NCBI GenBank assembly: GCA_017577365.1
Contig: PKRJ01000032.1
Span: 1 to 40,645 of the forward strand
DNA length: 40,645 bases
Reading direction: 5' to 3'
From: Gammaproteobacteria bacterium
Lineage (GTDB): Bacteria > Pseudomonadota > Gammaproteobacteria > Steroidobacterales > Rariloculaceae
This document shows, in pieces, positions 34,316 through 40,645 of this stretch. The notes beneath the pieces are model-generated. The model worked only from the letters and a program-made list of their open reading frames with translations, made no database searches and was not told the origin of the DNA. A program made the translations under genes and the position numbers. Numbering within the stretch: the stretch's first letter is position 1; every line of letters starts with the position of its first letter.

Positions 34316-34693
34316 ATGCAATCACCTGGACACAAGAAATGGCCGGACCACAAGGTGCGCGAGCGGAAGCTCGGGCAGCGCGTGCAGGTTGCGATCGAGG
34401 GGGAGGTCGTCGCCGATAGCGACGACGTCATCGAGGTCGACGAGGACGGCCATCCGAAGCGGCTCTATTTCGCACGGGACGACGTGCGCATGGACAAGCT
34501 CGAACGCTCCGACACGGAATCGGAGTGCCCGTTCAAGGGCCACGCTTCGTACTTCCACGTGAACTCCGGCGGCAAGCACTTCGACGACGCGGCGTGGACG
34601 TACGAGGAACCGTACGACGAGCACGCCGCGCTCCAAGGCCGGATCGCGTTCTATGCGGAGCAGGTCCCGTCGATCGAGTTCAGGGCGCTATAA
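34316..34693 (+). CDS. DUF427 domain protein
   Basis: 125 aa from ATG 34316 with GGAGG 7 nt upstream; the upstream frame to 34268 is not needed. The DUF427 features are present: EVVADSDDVIEVDEDGHPKRLYFARDDV, CPFKGHASYFHV, AAWTYEEPYDEHAALQGRIAFYAEQV. The family is a small beta-barrel of unknown biochemical role, found widely in bacteria and fungi. It appears monocistronic, between the divergent acetyltransferase and a convergent small gene. Confidence 0.87.
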   Translation: MQSPGHKKWPDHKVRERKLGQRVQVAIEGEVVADSDDVIEVDEDGHPKRLYFARDDVRMDKLERSDTESECPFKGHASYFHVNSGGKHFDDAAWTYEEPYDEHAALQGRIAFYAEQVPSIEFRAL

Positions 34694-34723
34694 CCCGCGG
34701 CGCCGAGCAAGTCGCGTGCGCGG

Positions 34724-34930
34724 TCAAAGCCCAGGAATCTTGCCGCGGAGCCCTTCGCCCTTGCCTTGGGTCTGCTGGCCTTCGCCGCCGTCGATCGCGT
34801 TGTCGAGCTGGCTCGCGAGCGGTCCCGGCACCCGATCCTTCAAGAAGCCGACGACCGTCTCGACCGCAGTGCGCGCCTGGTTCTGGTCGAGTCCCGCCTT
34901 CTGGGCTACGAGGTTGATGAGCTGTTGCAT
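34724..34930 (-). CDS. Small helical conserved protein (68 aa)
   Basis: Starts at ATG 34930 with GGAG 7 nt upstream. Two helices (MQQLINLVAQKAGLDQNQAR and TAVETVVGFLKDRVPGPLASQLDNAI) are followed by a Gly/Gln/Lys-rich tail ending RGKIPGL. The pattern resembles short DUF2267/YidB-like helical domains found alone in proteobacteria, but I cannot assign a family firmly. It is downstream of the NTF2-like gene on the same strand with an 85-bp gap that carries no clear terminator. It may be separately expressed. Confidence 0.7.
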   Translation of the reverse strand: MQQLINLVAQKAGLDQNQARTAVETVVGFLKDRVPGPLASQLDNAIDGGEGQQTQGKGEGLRGKIPGL

Positions 34931-35015
34931 GACGATCTCCTCGAGGACGTGAGCGGAGAGACGTGCACGTGTCGTGCCAGGCTTCCGTTCACGCGTCCTC
35001 GAGCGATCGTCGGTG

Positions 35016-35780
35016 TCAGGCGGTTGCCGTGCTCGGAGGAACGAGCGCGTCGGGGCCGTGCGGATCCTCCGGATAGCACGTCGCGAGCGGCGCAACCGTC
35101 ATCGGCATCGCGCACGTCCTGCCCGGCCGCCAATCCGCGCGAGCGAGGGTGCGGTACTCGAGGCGGCTGATCTTCCAGCGTCCGTCGGCATCTTTGCGAT
35201 AGCGCACCTCGTATACGCCGCCTTCCCACCACGTCTGCACGCCTTCGCCGTGCAGACGCGCCATCGCGGCGAGCGATGAATCCGATTCGATCGGCCGGCC
35301 GACTCGAATCGAGTACGGGAAGACCGCGCGTGCCGACAGACGATCCCGAGAGATCTCGACGCTCTCCTGCTGCCGTTCGGGATCGATCTCGAAGCCGGGC
35401 GCCTGCGGAATGCGGCGGCCGGTCTGCCCTTCGCGGAAGAGCTCGCGATAAAGCCTACCGATCCCTTGACGGCGGTTATCGAAAACGCCGCCGTTGAATA
35501 CGACTTGCGCGTCGTCCGCGAACAGCGCGACGACGTCGTCGTAGCGGCCGGCGTCGAGCGCTTGCTCGAAGTCGCGATGCAGCGCGCGAAGTGCCTTCTC
35601 TTCCTCGAGCATCGCGGCACGCAGGGCCGCGTCCCCGGCATCGCTCGAGGCCGCACGTCCCATAGCCGTCGCCGAAGCGAGGGCCGTGGAGACGCCGACG
35701 CCGAGTTTCCAAAAGAACGAGCGGCGGCCGATATCGGCTTCGCCGGCTCTCGACTTACCGGGCTTGCGGCCGTCCGTCAT
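35016..35780 (-). CDS. Tat-exported NTF2/SnoaL-like protein
   Basis: 254 aa from ATG at 35780, which overlaps the MoaF-like stop by 4 nt. The N-terminus has a twin-arginine leader (IGRRSFFWKLGVGVSTALASA). Residues about 55-195 read as an NTF2-like cone: EEEKALRALHRDFEQALDAGRYDDVVALFADDAQVVFNGG, IGRLYRELFREG, YEVRYRKDADGRWKISRLEYRTL. Proteins of this type include dehydratases, isomerases and ligand-binding domains in steroid and aromatic metabolism. The C-terminal 35 residues (VAPLATCYPEDPHGPDALVPPS) are extended and proline-rich. It is co-translated with the MoaF-like protein, so the two probably work on one compound, though one has an export signal and the other does not. Confidence 0.83.
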   Translation of the reverse strand: MTDGRKPGKSRAGEADIGRRSFFWKLGVGVSTALASATAMGRAASSDAGDAALRAAMLEEEKALRALHRDFEQALDAGRYDDVVALFADDAQVVFNGGVFDNRRQGIGRLYRELFREGQTGRRIPQAPGFEIDPERQQESVEISRDRLSARAVFPYSIRVGRPIESDSSLAAMARLHGEGVQTWWEGGVYEVRYRKDADGRWKISRLEYRTLARADWRPGRTCAMPMTVAPLATCYPEDPHGPDALVPPSTATA

Positions 35781-37558
35781 GACTGCAACCCTCTCTTCGG
35801 TCCGAAGAACTCGCGCACGTCGAACTGGCCGATATGCCGGCCGATGCCCCCGGTCGTGCTCAGGCTCACGCCGTTCGCGCCGCCGATGAAGCTGAAGCCG
35901 CAGTCGTGCGAGATCTTCGTGTTGATCAACGCGATCATCTGCGCGCCGTTGCAGGCTTCCTCGTTCTGGCAGAACAGGTAGACGCCGTCGCGGAGCTTCA
36001 CGTAGATGCAAGGCGAACACCACTGCGAGCCCATCGTCTGATCCGCGGTGAAGATCGTCCACGACATCGAATGCGGCGTCGTGTAGAGATGCATCGACGT
36101 CAGCTGGTCGGAGTACGACCACGACCACGCGTGGCCGACCAGCTCGTCCGTGAACTCGTGCCGCGTGTAGAGCGGCGGCGTGACGCCTTCCATCTCGAGG
36201 ACGCCGAAGATCGCCCGATACGTCGTCTCGTTGCCGTAATAGGGCGTCCCCATGTGCGATTCGATGCTCGTGACGAGGCCGTTCGTGAAGTCGATCGCGA
36301 CCTGCACGCTCGCGCGCGGCTTGCTGCCCGGCAGGATATGACTGAACCACGCGAGGTTGTCATCACCCTCGTACGCACGGTAGTCGGCCTCCTTCCAGAC
36401 GCCCTCGCTGTGATCGCGATACTCGAGCTTGAACTTGTCCTTGACGCGGTAATCCCGGATCGGACCGCCGTGATCGAAGCGCAGCGTGAAGCTCTTGCCG
36501 ACCAGGATATCGGAGAACGGCATGTTGTGGCCGGAGGGCACGACTTGCGGCACCGGGTTCGGACCGCGCTCGAGGAACGCAACCGTGCGGCGCTCCGCGG
36601 CCGCGTGCACCTCCTCGTCCGACATCCATTGGAAGTCTCGGGCCGGACGATACGTGATGCGCGCGCCCTTGTCCGGATTCGGATTCTGCCGCGCGAACAT
36701 CGGCACCATGCCGTGCTCGTCGAACGGCTCGAGATACGCGAGCTGGCCGACGACTTTGCCCGTCCCGCGGAACATGTAGTACTCGAGCTCGTCGTTCTCG
36801 TTGAAGCCGAGACGCACGCCGGCCTGCTCGACCTTGAACAGATCCGCGACGAAGCACGTGTGGATGCCGGAGAACTCGACCTCGGTGCGGTTATAGATGA
36901 ACGTGTGATCGTTGACGAGCACGTAGTCCGAAGGGCTCACCCAGCTCAAGTTGTCGACGTGCCGCGTCAGCTCGACGAAGTTCGTGTTCGCGACCGACGC
37001 GTAAAACTCGAGCGTCTCGATGCCCGTATCCTGCTTCCAGTAGAGCCCCTTGCCGCAGATTCGGTTCGTGTAGTGGTGCAGCTTCTCGGGCGGCGCCTGA
37101 CCCTTGTCGACGTACCCGAAATAGATCTGCCGCTGCACCTCGCGGTCGTCGACGGTGATCGTGTTGCCGCCCATCGTTCGTTCAGTCCGGCCGCTCGATA
37201 ACCACACCTCGAACACCGTGACGAGATCCGTGTCCCGATCGATGAAGACGTTGTAGCCCTTCTGCTCACCCGGGATCATGTGAGAGAAGAACACCATGCG
37301 GCTCAGCGTCAGCTCGCCGTAGCCGGCCGAGATGCGTCGGCCGCCGTTCTCCGAAAGCGTCAGGCGTCTATCGTTACCGAACGTATATTCGAGTGCCGGA
37401 CCATCCTTGGTTACGATCTTCAACGTCTTGCCCGCCAGCACATCGGTGAACGGGGACACGCACGTCGGACCATTCTCCGTCGCCCGAAGCGCACGCCCGA
37501 TCTGCTCGCGCGTGAGCTTCGTGTACTTGTAGCGGTGCATCGGAATTTGCATTGCCAT
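35777..37558 (-). CDS. Tandemly duplicated MoaF-like protein (593 aa)
   Basis: Two copies of a MoaF-type N-plus-C unit. First N-domain about 37-122, first C-domain about 162-275; second N-domain about 348-436, second C-domain about 463-570. The copies align by eye: FTDVLAGKTLKI with FSDILVGKSFTL, FFSHMIPG with WFSHILPG, DLVTVFEVW with GLVTSIESH. A single MoaF protein is about half this length. The family name comes from the Klebsiella monoamine regulon; the fold is lipocalin-like and biochemical function is not established. No signal peptide is seen, so it is cytoplasmic. ATG 37558 follows GGGGA; ATG 37552 is possible. It overlaps the NTF2-like gene by 4 nt. Confidence 0.82.
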   Translation of the reverse strand: MAMQIPMHRYKYTKLTREQIGRALRATENGPTCVSPFTDVLAGKTLKIVTKDGPALEYTFGNDRRLTLSENGGRRISAGYGELTLSRMVFFSHMIPGEQKGYNVFIDRDTDLVTVFEVWLSSGRTERTMGGNTITVDDREVQRQIYFGYVDKGQAPPEKLHHYTNRICGKGLYWKQDTGIETLEFYASVANTNFVELTRHVDNLSWVSPSDYVLVNDHTFIYNRTEVEFSGIHTCFVADLFKVEQAGVRLGFNENDELEYYMFRGTGKVVGQLAYLEPFDEHGMVPMFARQNPNPDKGARITYRPARDFQWMSDEEVHAAAERRTVAFLERGPNPVPQVVPSGHNMPFSDILVGKSFTLRFDHGGPIRDYRVKDKFKLEYRDHSEGVWKEADYRAYEGDDNLAWFSHILPGSKPRASVQVAIDFTNGLVTSIESHMGTPYYGNETTYRAIFGVLEMEGVTPPLYTRHEFTDELVGHAWSWSYSDQLTSMHLYTTPHSMSWTIFTADQTMGSQWCSPCIYVKLRDGVYLFCQNEEACNGAQMIALINTKISHDCGFSFIGGANGVSLSTTGGIGRHIGQFDVREFFGPKRGLQS

Positions 37559-37696
37559 GGGCTTTCCCCGATCCTTCCCCGAAAGCTGTCGGCGGCCTAG
37601 GATTCAGACCGCGCGAGTTCTTTTTCTGGCGTGAGAATAGTCACGTCGAGTCGTGAAATCCAGCGCTCGAGGGTGTGTCGCCGGAGTGATATACAA

Positions 37697-37719
37697 GCGC
37701 TCGCCGCGCCTGCGAGCGC
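37697..37719 (-). terminator. Hairpin after SMP-30-like gene
   Basis: Perfect 8-bp arms GCGCTCGC and GCGAGCGC with a 7-nt loop, about 80 bp past the stop at 37798. On the minus strand it is followed by TTGTAT, a weak U-tract. It lies in the 239-bp gap upstream of the MoaF-like gene, so it would separate the two units. Confidence 0.45.
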
Positions 37720-37797
37720 CGCGGAACTAGGTGCGAGGTGCAAGCAGGCGCGGTCGATATCAGATCCAGCCGAACGGCCGCGTGCAGGTCGCAAGGT

Positions 37798-38880
37798 CTA
37801 CTTGGCTCGGCCGCTGTAACCCTGCGCGATCATCGGTATTGCGATGACTTGGTTCCGTGCGCTCGGGGTGCCCCATCCGCCGAAGAAAACGATCGCGAAC
37901 AATGTTCGCTTATCGGGTCCGCCGAAAGTCACACCGTGCAAGCCCTGGGGCCCCGGAATGCTGCCCAAGAACTCGCCGCTCGGCGCGAAGACATCGACCG
38001 ACTGCCCGGTCGCGACGTACAAACGTCCCTCGGAGTCGATCGCGGCGCCGTCGCCCGCGCTCCCGCCTTGCAAGCGTGCGAACTCGCGTTGATTCGTCAG
38101 AGATCCGTCGGGCTCGACGTCGAACGCAATCACCTCGGCGGCGTTCGTCACGTAGAGCGTGCGCTCGTCCGCGCTCAGCACGATGCCGTTCGCGCGGGCG
38201 ATCTCACCGCCGTAGCGCGACACCTCGCCTTGCGGATTCGCGTAGAAAACGCCGACGCCGGTCACGGTGAAATAGACGCCGCCGCGCGCGTCCGCCGCCA
38301 GATCGTTCAGCACGCCGCCGACGCACTCGAGCGGCTCGCCGCGATAACGATTCGCGAAAACCTTGCGCTCCGGCTCGAGCTGCAGGATCCCGGAATGGAG
38401 TCCCCTCATCGCCAGAAATAGCGCGCCGTTCTTGCTCCGCGAAAGCGCCCCGCCGGTATTCGTATCGTCATGAACGATCTTTGCAAGCCCCGTCTCGGGG
38501 TCGAGCTCCATCACGTTGCTCGCGTCGTTGTTCGCGAAGAGGATCGTTCCGTTCTCGCCGGGAATCGGACCGTCGGCGTTGTTGCCTTCCCACGACCACA
38601 CGACCTTCCAGCTCTGACCGGCTTCGATGACGCCCGGAATCGCAACCGAGACCGCCGGCGCGGCGGGCGGCGTCGTCTCCGGGCGGCGGCCGCCGCCGAT
38701 GCTGAAAGGTTCAGCCGGCTCGCTGCATTGAGCCAAAACCTCCGGCAGCCCGGGGTCTTGCCATGCTTGGAGACTTTGTCCGCGCGGGAAGGCGGAGGAA
38801 GGGCTTTGAGCGTGAGCGACGGCCGCGCCGCCGAGCAGCACGAGCAGCACAGTTCTCGTTCTCATGATGATTCTTTTCAT
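37798..38880 (-). CDS. SMP-30/gluconolactonase-like exported protein
   Basis: 360 aa. Signal peptide MRTRTVLLVLLGGAAVAHAQ (counting from the second Met; ATG 38880 adds five residues). Propeller blades are clear: WEGNNADGPIPGENGTILFANND, VMELDPETGLAKIVHDD, VGGVLNDLAADARGGVYFTVTG, GEIARANGIVLSADERTLYVTNAAEVIAFDV, GDGAAIDSEGRLYVATGQSVDVFAP and LHGVTFGGPDKRTLFAIVF. The N-D, N-G and D-G positions match the metal-binding pattern of SMP-30-type lactonases, so a lactone or ester hydrolase in the periplasm is plausible. It is monocistronic, on the same strand as the MoaF/NTF2 pair but after it in sequence, so not in that operon. Confidence 0.87.
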   Translation of the reverse strand: MKRIIMRTRTVLLVLLGGAAVAHAQSPSSAFPRGQSLQAWQDPGLPEVLAQCSEPAEPFSIGGGRRPETTPPAAPAVSVAIPGVIEAGQSWKVVWSWEGNNADGPIPGENGTILFANNDASNVMELDPETGLAKIVHDDTNTGGALSRSKNGALFLAMRGLHSGILQLEPERKVFANRYRGEPLECVGGVLNDLAADARGGVYFTVTGVGVFYANPQGEVSRYGGEIARANGIVLSADERTLYVTNAAEVIAFDVEPDGSLTNQREFARLQGGSAGDGAAIDSEGRLYVATGQSVDVFAPSGEFLGSIPGPQGLHGVTFGGPDKRTLFAIVFFGGWGTPSARNQVIAIPMIAQGYSGRAK

Positions 38881-39002
38881 GGCGCGAGGGCCGATCGAGC
38901 CCGATCAAGATACTATCCTTCTGCGCGCGGCGCAGCTCAAGAGCACGCGCCCGTATGCCCGAGCAGGCCGCTTCGCCGGATCCGTAAAGCGCGACAGTCG
39001 CG

Positions 39003-39374
39003 GTGATACGATCGAGATGCGCGATCCTTCGAGGAGTTTCCGATCCCAGACGAAATCTGCTGACGATCGCACTTGTTACCTTCTGTGCCGCCGTCCTCTT
39101 CGGCCGCTTGGAGCTCGGCGGCGTGCCAGCCCAGGCGCAGACCGCCGCACTCACCGCGCTCGACTACTACGAGATCACGCCGGCGCCCGAGGGTGCGACG
39201 GGACGCGTGTACCTCGTTCAGTTGGGAATGCGCGGGCCCGGGAGCGTGGACCGGCACGGCGGGTACGAAGACGTCTACGTGAAGACGCCCGAAGGGTGGC
39301 GCATCAAGTCGAGGACGCACGTGCGGAATAAGGCGTGGCACCATCCTTCACTGCAGACGCCGGATTTGAACTAG
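39003..39374 (+). pseudogene. NTF2-like protein lacking its core (internal deletion)
   Basis: The open frame of 123 codons starts with a signal-like segment (NLLTIALVTFCAAVLFGRL) and LTALDYYEI, the usual opening of exported NTF2/SnoaL-like proteins. It then jumps directly to TPAPEGATGRVYLVQLG and GGYEDVYVKTPEGWRIKSR, which in the family are the last strands. The 70-80 residues between, which carry the acidic and aromatic pocket residues, are absent, with no frame change. Whether it is a decayed gene or a real minimal protein cannot be settled from sequence alone. Start GTG 39003 is uncertain; a GAGGAG lies downstream at about 39029. Confidence 0.6.
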
Positions 39375-39383
39375 CGCATCGCG

Positions 39384-39630
39384 GTGAGAATCTTCGGCAT
39401 TGATTTCACCAGCCGACCACGTCGCTCCAAGCCGATCGAAGCCCCTCGAAGAGACGCGATCGACGCGCTGCTATGTGCCGTTCAAGCCGCATGGGCGTGG
39501 GCTCATCGAGAAAGGAATGCCCGAGGATCTCGATCCACTCGAGGGCTGGATCGCGGATCCTGCAACTCGGGCAGGACACCGCCTCTTCTCGAGACTTAAC
39601 GGCGGCAAGCCAGACGACATCTCGAGCTAG
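39384..39630 (+). pseudogene. DUF429 gene remnant (core deleted, frameshifted)
   Basis: From GTG 39384 the first frame reads MRIFGIDFTSRPRRSKPI, the recognisable DUF429 start, followed at once by DAIDALLCAVQAAWAWAHR, which belongs near the C-terminus of the family. The ending continues in the next frame as KGMPEDLDPLEGWIADP (stop at 39628-39630). So roughly 170-200 central residues are missing, and a one-base insertion or two-base deletion near 39510-39525 breaks the rest. Intact DUF429 proteins are about 240-270 aa. It cannot be functional. It lies directly after another gene with the same kind of loss. Confidence 0.6.
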
Positions 39631-39738
39631 GCGGTTCTTCATAAGTGGATTTGCCTACGTAGATTTTCGTATCACGACAGAAATAGAGGGGCGCTATCGT
39701 GAGAACGTAGCTCAGGCGAAATGGGAAGGAGGAGTTCG

Positions 39739-40260
39739 ATGGCTCTTGGAGAGTTGGCACCATGGAGGTGGGGCGGACTGCGCCGCATGCAGCGGGACGA
39801 TCGTCCGTTCGAGAGCTTTAGACGCGAGATCGAGGCGCTGCAGCGCGAGATGGATCGGTTGTTCGAGCGCGTTTGGGGCGAGGCCGAATCGGCGTCGCTA
39901 TTGCCAGAGTACTGGTCGCGCCGCGAGCTCATTCCTCAGCTCGATGTCGTCGAGGACGACAAAGCCTTTCACGTCAACATCGAGCTGCCCGGCATGGACG
40001 AAAAGGACGTCGACGTCACGCTCTCCGACCGGGTCTTGACGATTCGAGGCGAAAAGAAGGAGGACAAGGAGACCAAAGAAAAGGACTTCTATCGACGCGA
40101 ACGAGCCTACGGATCCTTCCGACGCAGCATCGAGATCCCTGTCGCGGTCGATACGTCGAAGATCGAAGCGTCCTTCAGCAAGGGCGTGCTGAAGATCACC
40201 CTGCCGAAGACCAAGGAAGCGCAGGAGAAGATCAAGCACATCGAAGTGAAGGCGGTGTAA
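39739..40260 (+). CDS. Hsp20-family small heat-shock protein
   Basis: 173 aa from ATG 39739 after AAGGAGGAG; a start at 39721 is weaker. N-terminal amphipathic region with FESFRREIEALQREMDRLFERVWG, then the alpha-crystallin domain about 52-160: PQLDVVEDDKAFHVNIELPGMDEKDVDV, LTIRGEKKEDKETKEKDFYRRERAYGSFRRSIEIP and FSKGVLKITLPK. The end carries an I-x-V motif (HIEVKAV) used in oligomer assembly. It acts as an ATP-independent chaperone holding unfolding proteins. The 108-bp gap upstream shows no clear sigma-32 promoter or thermometer fold by eye. Confidence 0.95.
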   Translation: MALGELAPWRWGGLRRMQRDDRPFESFRREIEALQREMDRLFERVWGEAESASLLPEYWSRRELIPQLDVVEDDKAFHVNIELPGMDEKDVDVTLSDRVLTIRGEKKEDKETKEKDFYRRERAYGSFRRSIEIPVAVDTSKIEASFSKGVLKITLPKTKEAQEKIKHIEVKAV

Positions 40261-40268
40261 CCTTCAGG

Positions 40269-40368
40269 AAGCGTCCGGCCAATAAGATATCGACGATCGC
40301 ATGTTCCATCCTCGTGTCGACTAGCGCGCTTCCATCGCGTTGCTCGCCGATACCTTGACCGGACGCTT
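40269..40368. repeat. Long-range inverted repeat downstream of hsp20
   Basis: AAGCGTCCGG at 40269-40278 and its exact complement CCGGACGCTT at 40359-40368, separated by 80 nt, the right arm being followed by TCTTTT. It could close a structured 3' region ending hsp20 transcription. The rest of the gap to the TonB fragment shows no gene. Confidence 0.35.
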
Positions 40369-40430
40369 TCTTTTCCGCCGCTTCGGGTGCGTGTCGCCTT
40401 TGGCGCGATCGGCACCCGCCTATTGCCCCG

Positions 40431-40645
40431 TCACCACGTCTTACTGAGCATCAGGGTAACCCTTCGTCCGTACGGGCTCGCTTTACCGGCGTCGAAACCG
40501 GCGGTCGAGTCGACGAAAGGCGGATCCTCGTCGAACAGATTCGCGACGTTCAGCGAGAATGTCAGCGGGGAATTCGCATCCTTGCCGAGATCGACGCTCA
40601 TGAAGCCGTCGATCGTCGTATAAGAGCCGATCCTATCCCATGGAG
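40431..40645 (-). CDS. TonB-dependent receptor, C-terminal fragment (5' end outside window)
   Basis: 71 codons are visible before the right edge. They read GSYTTIDGFMSVDLG, LTFSLNVANLFDEDPPFVDS, FDAGKASPYGRRVTLMLSKTW then stop. The NVANLFDEDPP and PYGRR pattern and terminal aromatic residue are those of the last barrel strands of TonB-dependent receptors, close in type to the 4.5-7.7 kb receptor (NVLDEDPPVV, YDPFGRRFFVGL). Nothing more can be said about substrate. Confidence 0.82.
   Translation of the reverse strand, partial: PWDRIGSYTTIDGFMSVDLGKDANSPLTFSLNVANLFDEDPPFVDSTAGFDAGKASPYGRRVTLMLSKTW

Noticed and set aside
39400..39630. Independent 76-aa hypothetical protein
   Set aside because: Its middle and end match the expected DUF429 C-terminus and continue the frame of the remnant at 39384, so it is better read as a frameshifted pseudogene.

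Overview
The window is high-GC (visibly about two-thirds G+C, with a strong bias to G or C in third codon positions), densely packed DNA from a Gram-negative bacterium. TonB-dependent outer-membrane receptors, lipoprotein and Tat signals, periplasmic c-type cytochromes, a PEP-CTERM protein, a TRAP transporter and a Fur-box-like site together suggest a proteobacterium, most plausibly an environmental gammaproteobacterium that scavenges organic compounds. That placement is inferred from gene content; there is no rRNA or marker gene here. I see no tRNA, rRNA, CRISPR array or intact insertion sequence.

Layout. 1-4.3 kb (minus strand): the end of a sugar ABC importer operon (binding lipoprotein, then a permease cut by the window edge) and a large triple-PAS hybrid histidine kinase. 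4.5-7.7 kb: a large TonB-dependent receptor with a strong hairpin after its stop. 7.9-9.1 kb: a cytochrome c'-like protein and an SRPBCC protein. 9.2-12.0 kb: BlaI-type repressor, a short M56 (BlaR1-like) metallopeptidase and an ABC-2 permease on the minus strand, divergent from a second TonB receptor (12.1-14.2 kb). 14.5-16.6 kb: a FecA-like receptor preceded by a good Fur-box candidate. 16.7-18.6 kb: a PEP-CTERM protein and a Tat-exported PhoX-like protein.

18.8-28.3 kb is a catabolic island. A minus-strand unit (HpaE-like semialdehyde dehydrogenase, LigA, LigB) diverges from a plus-strand unit (DapA-family lyase, FAH-family hydrolase/isomerase). Next come a thiamine-diphosphate enzyme and a divergent TAXI-TRAP transporter. 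Together these look like import of an organic acid and meta-cleavage of a catecholic acid, resembling the homoprotocatechuate route but with a DapA-type enzyme where an HpaI-type aldolase is usual. The substrate is inferred, not shown.

28.4-37.6 kb is mixed: a cytochrome, an SMP-30-like lipoprotein, a compositionally distinct SF2 helicase gene (30.3-32.2 kb), a bactofilin-like membrane lipoprotein, a GNAT acetyltransferase, a DUF427 protein, a small helical protein, and an operon of a tandemly duplicated MoaF-like protein with a Tat-exported NTF2-like protein. 37.8-40.6 kb: a second SMP-30-like protein, two consecutive decayed genes that keep both ends but have lost their cores (an NTF2-like protein and a DUF429 protein), an Hsp20 chaperone, and the C-terminus of a fourth TonB receptor running off the edge.
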